DNA from: an uncultured Ruminococcus sp.
Lineage (GTDB): Bacteria; Bacillota; Clostridia; Lachnospirales; Lachnospiraceae
NCBI GenBank assembly: GCA_900541505.1
Contig: UQKK01000001.1
Span: 1-64,000, forward strand
DNA length: 64,000 bases
Direction of reading: 5' to 3'
A program made the translations under genes and the position numbers. Of this stretch, positions 57,736 through 64,000 are shown piece after piece. Within the stretch, counting starts at the first letter, position 1, and every line of letters starts with the position of its first letter. The notes below the pieces were generated by a model. It searched no databases. It was not told the DNA's origin and worked only from the letters and a program-made list of their open reading frames with translations.

Positions 57736-60183
57736 TCATACATTTCCCATTCTTCCGTAAAGCGCCCGGATGGAATTTAAGATGCACAGCATCGCCACTC
57801 CGGTGTCCGCAAATACCGCCATCCACATATTGGCAAGACCGGCAAGCCCCAGCACCATGACCAGTGCTTTGATGACCAGCGCAAACACGACATTCTGCAT
57901 GGCAATCCTGCCTGTCTTGCAGGCAATCATGAGCGACTGGGGAATCGCCTCCATGGCGGAGGTCATGAATACCACATCCGCCGCTTCAATCGCTGCGTCT
58001 GCGCCGCTCCCCATAGCCGCCCCGACATCCGCGCCTGCCAGCACCGGCGCGTCGTTGATACCGTCTCCCACAAACATCACACTGCCATGTGTCCTGCGTA
58101 TGGACTTAAGACGTTCCACCTTATCCTGGGGCAAAAGCCTTGCATGTACTTCATCCACTCCGGTCTGGCGTGCCACTTCCTGTGCATTCTCCTCAGCATC
58201 TCCCGTCAGCATGGCAGTGATGACTCCGGTCTTTTTCAGTGCCTGCAGTGCCCGTTTCGCGTCCTGTTTGATTTCATCCGCGATGAGGATTCTGCCGGCG
58301 TAGGTTCCGTCCACTGCCAGAAATACTTCTGTGCCGTATTCCTTTCTTTCCTTTTCCGGAATCTGGATATGATAGTCTTCCATCAGCTTCTTATTTCCGC
58401 AGAGAATTTCTTTTCCCTTTGCTTCCGCCCGGATGCCTTTCCCGGAAATCTCTTCTGCCTTATCCGGTCTTAACACCTGAATGCTTCGTTTCTCTGCTGC
58501 CGCCAGGATGCTTCCCGCGATAGGGTGTGTGGATATACTCTCACATCCCGCGGCATAGGACAGTACTTCTGTCTCTCTCATACCGCCCGCGGGGATGATG
58601 CCCTGTACCGCGAAATTTCCTTTCGTGATGGTCCCCGTCTTATCCATAACCACCGCGCGCACCTTTGTCAGCGCCTCCAGAGCAACGCCGCCTTTAAACA
58701 ATATGCCCTTCTTAGAGCCTGCCCCGATTCCAGAGAAAAACGCCAGCGGTACGCTCAAAACCAACGCACAGGGACAGCTGATGACAAGGAAGGTCAAGGC
58801 TGTATATACCCAGTAACCCCACTCTCCTGTTACGAGGGACGGCAGCACTGCCGTCGCCAGAGCCAGCACAACGACAAAGGGCGTATAGACTCTGGAGAAT
58901 CTCGTAATAAACCGGTCAATCTTCGGCTTGCTCGCCGCCGCGTTTTCCACGGAATCCAGTATTCTCGTGACCATGGATTCCTCCAATATTTTCTCCACTC
59001 TTATTTTCAGCGCGCCGGATGTATTGACGCAGCCGGAAGTCGCGCTGTCGCCCGGATTCACCTGAACCGGCACCGGCTCCCCTGTGACCGGAGAGGTATC
59101 GATGCGGCTCACTCCCTCCACAACCACAGAATCCAGCGGAATCCTGTCGCCGGGGCGCACCAGTAGGATATCTCCGATACATGCTTCCTCTGCCGGAATC
59201 TCCTCTGTCCTCTCACGAGTACCCTCTGAAACGACACGGTTGACAACCTCCGGACGCATATCCACTGCTTCCATAATCTGGCTTCTGCTCCTTGCCACCG
59301 CAATCTTTTCAAACAGCTCACCCACTCTGTAAAAGAGCATAACACCCACTGCCTCCGCGTATTCTCCAATCACAAAAGCTCCCAGGGTGGCGATACTCAT
59401 GAGAAAATTCTCATCGAACACATGCCCTTTCCCCAGATTCTTTACCGCAGTCCATAAGACCTCACGCCCTAACACCAGATAACCGATGACAAAGAATGCC
59501 ACGGATACATATTCATTCACAGAACCTGTGAGGTTCGCTGCTATCAAAAGCGCTGCGCCGATGCCAATTTCACAGAAATCCTTTCTGTTCTCCTTAAATT
59601 TTCCTTCTTTTGCTCTCTCCCTGTGACCGGCGCCTTCCGCCCGTTTCCTTACAATCACTTCGCCCTCAATGGAAGCGCAGATTTTCTGGAACTGCGGGAG
59701 CAGGTCCTCCTCTGTATTTGCCACAACCTGGAGCTGTTTCGTCGCAAATACGATGTTGGCAAAATCCACCTGCGGCAGCTCCTGAATCTTCCGTTCCATC
59801 TTTGCCGCGCAGTTGGCACAGCCCAAATTCTCCAGTATATAAATATCCTTCTTCACATTGTCAAAGGCATGATTGTACTCTCTGCGTTCTACCGCCTCAT
59901 GGGTATGGTCGTGATGGTCCCCGTGCTCATGATGATGTCCCTCGTGCTCGTGGTCATGTCCTTCATGCTCGTGGTCATGTCCGCACCCACAGGCTTCGCC
60001 GTGCTCATGATGATGGTGGTCTTCATGTTCATGGTGATGGTGCCCCTCATGCTCGTGGTGATGGTGCCCCTCATGCTCGTGGTGATGCCCTTCGTGCCTA
60101 TGGTCGTGTCCGCAGCCACATGCTTCGCTGTGGTCGTTATGATGGTCCCGGTGTATCTTTTCTTTCAATACCGCCTCTGCCAT
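57736..60183 (-). CDS. Zn/Cd-type P1B ATPase with giant His-rich N-terminus
   Basis: The 815-residue pump has, in order, a His/Glu/Gly/Asp-rich tail (about residues 11-98), a heavy-metal-associated domain with the metal site C122-A-N-C125, eight membrane helices with C470-P-C472, the phosphorylation site D514-KTGT, STHPIAGSI, and GDGINDAPVLAGADVGAAMG. This fits ZntA/CadA pumps for Zn, Cd and Pb. GGAGG lies 7 nt before the ATG. It is preceded by a strong promoter and an SmtB-type operator at 60234-60257, and followed by arsR. Confidence 0.94.
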   Translation of the reverse strand: MAEAVLKEKIHRDHHNDHSEACGCGHDHRHEGHHHEHEGHHHHEHEGHHHHEHEDHHHHEHGEACGCGHDHEHEGHDHEHEGHHHEHGDHHDHTHEAVERREYNHAFDNVKKDIYILENLGCANCAAKMERKIQELPQVDFANIVFATKQLQVVANTEEDLLPQFQKICASIEGEVIVRKRAEGAGHRERAKEGKFKENRKDFCEIGIGAALLIAANLTGSVNEYVSVAFFVIGYLVLGREVLWTAVKNLGKGHVFDENFLMSIATLGAFVIGEYAEAVGVMLFYRVGELFEKIAVARSRSQIMEAVDMRPEVVNRVVSEGTRERTEEIPAEEACIGDILLVRPGDRIPLDSVVVEGVSRIDTSPVTGEPVPVQVNPGDSATSGCVNTSGALKIRVEKILEESMVTRILDSVENAAASKPKIDRFITRFSRVYTPFVVVLALATAVLPSLVTGEWGYWVYTALTFLVISCPCALVLSVPLAFFSGIGAGSKKGILFKGGVALEALTKVRAVVMDKTGTITKGNFAVQGIIPAGGMRETEVLSYAAGCESISTHPIAGSILAAAEKRSIQVLRPDKAEEISGKGIRAEAKGKEILCGNKKLMEDYHIQIPEKERKEYGTEVFLAVDGTYAGRILIADEIKQDAKRALQALKKTGVITAMLTGDAEENAQEVARQTGVDEVHARLLPQDKVERLKSIRRTHGSVMFVGDGINDAPVLAGADVGAAMGSGADAAIEAADVVFMTSAMEAIPQSLMIACKTGRIAMQNVVFALVIKALVMVLGLAGLANMWMAVFADTGVAMLCILNSIRALYGRMGNV
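59890..60153 (-). repeat. In-frame minisatellite coding the His-rich tail
   Basis: Short units of the type (E-G/D-H-H-H/E-H-E-H) repeat many times, with two longer copies of EACGCGHDH at either end of the tract. On the DNA level this is a degenerate tandem repeat with units of about 18-27 bp (CTCATGCTCGTGGTGATGG-like on the plus strand). Confidence 0.8.
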
Positions 60184-60233
60184 ATCTCTTTCCCTCCCTG
60201 CTTATATATCTATGTAACGAAGATTTTTTAACA

Positions 60234-60257
60234 ACATATGAACAACTATTCATATGT
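60234..60257. promoter_or_regulatory. SmtB/CzrA-type operator before the His-rich pump
   Basis: ACATATGAA-N6-TTCATATGT has perfect 9-bp arms and a 24-bp span, as known 12-2-12 SmtB/CzrA sites do. It starts directly after the -10, and another TTCATAT follows at 60257-60263 partly overlapping the -10. Confidence 0.75.
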
Positions 60258-60259
60258 TC

Positions 60260-60288
60260 ATATAATCACAAAATTTGAATTTTGTCAA
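60260..60288 (-). promoter_or_regulatory. Promoter of the His-rich metal pump
   Basis: TTGACA (60283-60288) and TTATAT (60260-60265), 17 nt apart on the minus strand. Confidence 0.7.
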
Positions 60289-60342
60289 TAGAAAACAGGG
60301 AATTTTTTATAAAATCCGTATCCGTTCAGCTATGCAGTGTAC

Positions 60343-60380
60343 AAAAAAAGAAGACAAAGCTCTTATTCCGAACTTTGTCT
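60343..60380 (-). terminator. Terminator of the small alarmone synthetase gene
   Basis: On the minus strand AGACAAAG and CTTTGTCT form an 8-bp stem around a 13-nt loop, followed by TCTTTTTTT, 93 bp beyond the stop codon. Confidence 0.8.
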
Positions 60381-60473
60381 CCCTGTAATCATCTGTGCTC
60401 TGTCTGCACTGCGAAACCTATGTAAAACGATTTCAACCGTCTTTTGCACAGTTATATTCTTTTCATTTCCTGT

Positions 60474-61208
60474 TTACTGGTCCACAAACTCTATCGTCTT
60501 GTTCTCCCGCTTGGCGCCCAGTACATTCTCCGCTATCTCTTCCACATCCGGCTGCTCCTCTTTTGCCGCTGCAGAATTCATCACGCACTCCTGGATTGCC
60601 TCGTTGAGCGACAGCATCTTGTCGTCCAGCTCCGATACCATCTGCGCACATTCCCGAAGGTCCCGGCTGATATAATCCGGAGCGTTGCCTTCAAACTTAT
60701 AGTAAATCTTATGTTCGAGACTCGCCCAGAAATCCATGGCAATGGTGCGTATCTGTATCTCCACCTTTGTATCGACTACACTGTCTGAGAGAAAAATCGG
60801 CACGGATACCAGCATGTGATAACTCTTATATCCGCTCTCTTTTGGATTTTTTATGTAATCCTTGATGGAGAGGACTTTCAAGTCGCTCTGGTTCCCTATC
60901 ATTTCCGCCAGACGGTAAATATCGGATGTAAAAGAACAGATTAAGCGCACCCCGGCGATATCGTTGATATATTTTACCATATTCTCGATGGAAGTCTCAT
61001 AGCCGTTCCGTTTGAGCTTTTTGACAATACTCTCCGGAGTCTTTATCCGGGTCTTTATATGCTCGATAGGATTGTACTGGTGTACATGCTGAAATTCTTC
61101 ATTCAGAATCTCCAGCTTTGTCCCGACTTCTTTCAACGCCGCATTATACAGGAAAATGACTGTCTTCCAACTGTCCACGTCCTCATAATTCCTCAGTGCA
61201 TCCTGCAT
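60474..61208 (-). CDS. Small alarmone synthetase (RelQ/YjbM-like)
   Basis: The 244-residue protein has a RelA/SpoT synthetase domain without hydrolase or TGS: ARIKTPESIVKKLKRNG-like (TRIKTPESIVKKLKRNGYE), INDIAGVRLICSFTSDIYRLAEMI, IKDYIKNPKESGYKSYHMLVSVPIF, VEIQIRTIAMDFWASLEHKIYYK. It should make (p)ppGpp or pGpp from GTP/GDP and ATP. The C-terminal helical part fits the tetramer-forming SAS1/RelQ group. The ATG at 61208 has GAGGAG 8 nt upstream. A candidate alarmone hydrolase is at 41882-42469. Confidence 0.92.
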   Translation of the reverse strand: MQDALRNYEDVDSWKTVIFLYNAALKEVGTKLEILNEEFQHVHQYNPIEHIKTRIKTPESIVKKLKRNGYETSIENMVKYINDIAGVRLICSFTSDIYRLAEMIGNQSDLKVLSIKDYIKNPKESGYKSYHMLVSVPIFLSDSVVDTKVEIQIRTIAMDFWASLEHKIYYKFEGNAPDYISRDLRECAQMVSELDDKMLSLNEAIQECVMNSAAAKEEQPDVEEIAENVLGAKRENKTIEFVDQ

Positions 61209-61386
61209 CTGCTGTTCTCCTCTCACGTCGCTTTTCCCCTCCTTTCTCGTTTTTTCAGTATACCATATTTCTATAGCCTTGTCACAGAGTTCACTCTTTT
61301 TTTATAAATGTCATCTGTCTCTTTTTACAGTTCCCACTCTCGCTTAAAGTCACCTGCTTTACGCAGTCCAACTCCCGGAAAACCGC

Positions 61387-62439
61387 TTAATCCGGCAGTT
61401 TCATATCGCCGTAGCGAATCCATTTTTTCTTGCGCATGAACTCCGAGAAAAGCAGTGTCAGCACTGCCGGGAGAATGAACTGAATCAGCAGAATTTTTAT
61501 AAACACATTGATAACAGGCTCACTCGCTGTCATCACCTGCCAGGTCATAATCGGTCCCACGAGTCCTGCCGTTCCCATGCCGGAACCTGTGGCATTGTTC
61601 GTCATATGTAAGAGCATCGTCCCCACAGGGCCTAAAATCGCACTGGATAAGATAACCGGCAGCCAGATAATCGGACGTTTCACGATATTGGGGACCTGCA
61701 GCATGGAGGTGCCGATTCCCTGTGCCAGAAGCCCTCCAATTTTATTTTCCCGGAAGCTCGCCACCGCAAAGCCAATCATATTGCAGCAGCACCCCACTGT
61801 CGCTGCGCCCGCCGCAAGTCCCGAAAGATTGAGGATGACACCCAGCGCCGCCGAGCTGATGGGAAGGGTCAGTATCATCCCCATCAATACAGAAACTACC
61901 ACACCCATCAGAAACGGCTGCTGCTGTGTTCCCCAGTTAATCAGAGAGCCCAGCCACAGCATAAATTTCGATATCGGAGGTCCTAAAAAGAGACCCACCG
62001 CTGTTCCTAAACCGATACATACCAGAGGGGTAAGAAGGATATCCAGCTTTGTCCGCCCCGAAATCACACAGCCGACCTCAATCGCAATATATGCTGCGAT
62101 AAAAGCGCCCAGAGGCTCTCCCGGTCCCGCCAGCACCACATTTCCTTCCACAATGAGACTCCCGGACAGAAGCTTGTCCGCGAAAGCTCCAATCATCCCC
62201 ACCACAGCGGCTGAGATAATAACAAGCTGAGGTGCATCCAGCTTGCGCGCCACACCGATGCCTATACCGGCTCCGGTCAGCGAGGCAGCCACTTTTCCCA
62301 TCAGGAAAATCATATCACCTGCGTCCGTGCCAAGAAACGTGCCAATCTGCTGGATAATCGTACCGATAATCAAAGTGGCGAACAAGCCGTGCGCCATCCC
62401 GCCCAGACCGTCGATAAAAATTCTGTCTAACAGTTTCAT
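61387..62439 (-). CDS. PfoR-like / PTS EIIC_2 membrane protein
   Basis: The 350-residue, roughly ten-helix membrane protein matches the PTS_EIIC_2 family (MDRIFIDGLGGMAHGLFATLIIGTIIQQIG-like start, GEPLGAFIAAYIAIEVG, TKLDILLTPLVCIGLGTAVG, GCCCNMIGFAVASFRENKIGG, ATGSGMGTAGLVGPIMTW). The best-known member is PfoR, a positive regulator of perfringolysin in Clostridium perfringens; others are called PTS EIIC subunits. No EIIA/EIIB genes are near, so transport through the PTS is doubtful. It stands alone. Confidence 0.85.
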   Translation of the reverse strand: MKLLDRIFIDGLGGMAHGLFATLIIGTIIQQIGTFLGTDAGDMIFLMGKVAASLTGAGIGIGVARKLDAPQLVIISAAVVGMIGAFADKLLSGSLIVEGNVVLAGPGEPLGAFIAAYIAIEVGCVISGRTKLDILLTPLVCIGLGTAVGLFLGPPISKFMLWLGSLINWGTQQQPFLMGVVVSVLMGMILTLPISSAALGVILNLSGLAAGAATVGCCCNMIGFAVASFRENKIGGLLAQGIGTSMLQVPNIVKRPIIWLPVILSSAILGPVGTMLLHMTNNATGSGMGTAGLVGPIMTWQVMTASEPVINVFIKILLIQFILPAVLTLLFSEFMRKKKWIRYGDMKLPD

Positions 62440-62541
62440 CTCTTACCTCTCCTCATCTAAAAACACTATGGCAGCATGTATTTTGCCATTTTCCCGTCTT
62501 TTCACATTCCAGAATATTCTATCACAAACATAAAAAAAAGT

Positions 62542-62664
62542 ATACCCTGAAGGGCATACCGTAACCCATTCCCTCCGGGATGGCGGGCTTCGCCCGGCAA
62601 GGGATACCCTGAAGGGCATACCGTAACCCACTCCCTGCGGGATGGCGGGCTTCGCCCGGCAAAG
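62542..62664. repeat. Tandem pair of 62-bp dispersed repeat units
   Basis: Two copies, at 62542-62603 and 62604-62664, differ at only a few positions. Each contains TACCCTGAAGGGCATACC and the hairpin CGGGATGGCGGGC-TT-GCCCG. The second half is the same core as the single element at 20581-20616. It fills the gap 62440-62736 between the PfoR-like gene and the permease, which otherwise shows nothing. Confidence 0.75.
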
Positions 62665-62736
62665 GTATCATAAAAGCCTCCCTGCTCCGATTTTTCCGAC
62701 AGGGAGGCATATTTTTCCCGCAATGCTTATCGTACA

Positions 62737-64000
62737 CTACTGCTCTGTTGTCCTTAAACGCTCCACCACAGTAACCCTGCATGCGCTGCGATGACTTGCC
62801 GCCGGGACAATCAGCGAGATGGCAAGAAGGAAGGGAATACAGATTGCGATAGGAAGCAGAGTAAAATGCCAACTGAACATCCACATCTGCCCTGCCACCA
62901 TTTCCACGAGGAAATAACCAATTCCCGCGCCTGCGCTGGCACTGATTAAGATTGTCAGTATCCCGTAACAGATACCTTCACACTGCAGCATATGCCGCTG
63001 CTGCTTTCCGTTCATGCCGATTGCCTCCAGCATCGCCAATTCCTGTTTCCTTGAGAGGATGGAGGTCACTGTCACATTGACAAAATTCAGAATCCCGATG
63101 AGCGCCAGAACCAGACTCAACAATCCCCCGCCTATGACAAATACATTTTTCATGTCCCCAAACTCTTTTAAGTAATCCGACTTCGTCCGTCCCGCCAGAT
63201 TGGGATTCACCTTCTCGCAGTAATCGCTAAGCCAGGCTTCCACCGCCTCTTCTTTTTCCTCCTCCACATTGAAAATAGTTCTCATGGGCTGGGAAATGCC
63301 GCAAAACTCTTTCATTTCCTCCTCCGGCAGGATAAATTGCTCCGGAATCAGGGGATACCGTTGGGTACTCAAGGCGCTTGGTATCTGCGCTACGCAGAGC
63401 ACCTCATATTCCTTTGTTTTTCCGTCATAGTTCGTGAGAGTCACCTTATCTCCCGGCTCCGCAAACGGGAAATCAAAGGACTCTTTCATCTCCCCCACAC
63501 TGTCCATGGCGTTGACAAGGACATAATCTCCACTCTGAAATGTCTCCCAGTCAAAAGCGTCCTCATCCGGCAGAATCAGTTTTTTTGCCGCCGCCTCATT
63601 GATGCCGTAAATATCCGTATCTGCCGCCTTTTCCTTGCGAATCTCATCATAAGCTTTCTCTCTTACCTCCTCCCCGAACCATCCGGAAAAGAGGGGATTT
63701 TCCATAATACGCTCCATCTGTTCCCATTCCGCTTCCGAGTAGGCATGGTAATTGCCGCTGACATAGACATTCCCGACATCTTCCACCCCGTCCTGCTTTT
63801 CCAATTCCGTCAGGAAGTCTTCCGTCACTCCTTCATACTCCACATAGGGACTGCCGAAATTGAGAATGCTGGCATCCGCCACCGCAAAATCAGAGAGTAT
63901 ATAAGCGGAGAGAAATTTGTCCATGTCAAACCCTGTGACAATAGTGTACATGCTGTTTAATAAAATCAGGCTCAAAGAGAGGGACAGCACCACCAATACC
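62737..64000 (-). CDS. FtsX-domain ABC transporter permease, 5' part missing
   Basis: At least 420 residues of a permease are present; the frame continues past the right edge. After a hydrophobic segment (VVLSLSLSLILLNSMYTIVTGF) comes a large extracytoplasmic MacB-like domain, then three hydrophobic segments of the FtsX unit (VFVIGGGLLSLVLALIGILNFVNVTVTSILSRKQELAMLEAIGMNGKQ; YGILTILISASAGAGIGYFLVEM; FTLLPIAICIPFLLAISLIVPA). It is one of the permeases that work with a separate ATPase, often exporting peptides or lipids; the ATPase gene would lie outside the window. Confidence 0.9.
   Translation of the reverse strand, partial: VLVVLSLSLSLILLNSMYTIVTGFDMDKFLSAYILSDFAVADASILNFGSPYVEYEGVTEDFLTELEKQDGVEDVGNVYVSGNYHAYSEAEWEQMERIMENPLFSGWFGEEVREKAYDEIRKEKAADTDIYGINEAAAKKLILPDEDAFDWETFQSGDYVLVNAMDSVGEMKESFDFPFAEPGDKVTLTNYDGKTKEYEVLCVAQIPSALSTQRYPLIPEQFILPEEEMKEFCGISQPMRTIFNVEEEKEEAVEAWLSDYCEKVNPNLAGRTKSDYLKEFGDMKNVFVIGGGLLSLVLALIGILNFVNVTVTSILSRKQELAMLEAIGMNGKQQRHMLQCEGICYGILTILISASAGAGIGYFLVEMVAGQMWMFSWHFTLLPIAICIPFLLAISLIVPAASHRSACRVTVVERLRTTEQ

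Noticed and set aside
59890..60153. The repeat tract as a CRISPR array
   Set aside because: The units are short, degenerate and in frame, encode a His-rich tail of a metal pump, and have no spacers of constant length.

Overview
The window looks like chromosomal DNA of an anaerobic Clostridia member, most likely a Lachnospiraceae-type gut Firmicute. This is inferred from gene content: an S10 ribosomal operon end, a type II fatty acid operon using FabK with fused AccD-AccA, VanW, YqeG, a DUF6465 protein, a membrane pyrophosphatase, a full selenocysteine system and Cys-type sulfatases. No phage, transposase, integrase or CRISPR array was seen. Coding density is high and most transcription is on the minus strand.

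Layout. 1-1673 (minus): rplD (cut by the window edge), rplC, rpsJ with a long structured leader. 1762-3022 (plus): two unknown genes. 3031-4413 (minus): VanW and YqeG. 4459-13673 (minus): a complete selenium island, yedF-selD-selA-selB-lysR-csd-yedE-tusA-like-DUF3343-tRNA-Sec. SelD is itself a selenoprotein, so its real start lies upstream of an in-frame TGA. Two copies of an ATAGA-N5-TCTAT box sit before yedF and before csd and are the likely sites of the LysR regulator. 13800-16162 (plus): an XRE membrane regulator, a lipoprotein and an RNA methyltransferase. 16157-18938 (minus): Sir2 deacylase, HD hydrolase, aroD and a Lys/Ala-rich DUF6465 protein.

19016-30185 (minus) is a twelve-gene fatty acid synthesis operon, fabH-acpP-fabK-fabD-fabG-fabF-accB-fabZ-accC-accDA-flavin oxidoreductase-MarR. 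A perfect FabT-type box overlaps the fabH promoter, so the last gene is very likely the regulator of its own operon. Next come tRNA-Leu(CAG), a hydrolase remnant, hppA, a TetR regulator divergent from a small membrane protein/hydrolase pair with twin operators, and a DUF6512 protein. 35443-38371 holds a deoxysugar-type isomerase and a rhamnulokinase. 38581-44287 holds a four-repeat SH3 lipoprotein, an overlapping alarmone-hydrolase-like HD/ParA/AraC trio, an SDR, and an orphan PduB-type microcompartment shell protein. 44320-48818 holds a class A beta-lactamase fold protein, a MATE pump, HflX and an MnmM-type methyltransferase.

48848-54350 (minus) is a sulfated-glycan locus: a Crp/Fnr regulator, two FGly-type sulfatases and a GPH-family symporter whose start codon is separated from its ribosome site by a hairpin. 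54551-60288 (minus) is a metal-efflux locus: a His-rich CadA/ZntA pump, an ArsR/SmtB sensor, a second pump with CPS instead of CPC, and a TPR lipoprotein, with metal-sensor operators at both promoters. The window ends with a small alarmone synthetase, a PfoR-like EIIC membrane protein, a tandem copy of a dispersed repeat, and a truncated FtsX-type permease. The best candidates for new biology are the selenium regulon boxes, the HD-ParA-AraC module, the orphan shell protein, the CPS pump and the SD-hairpin-AUG arrangement.
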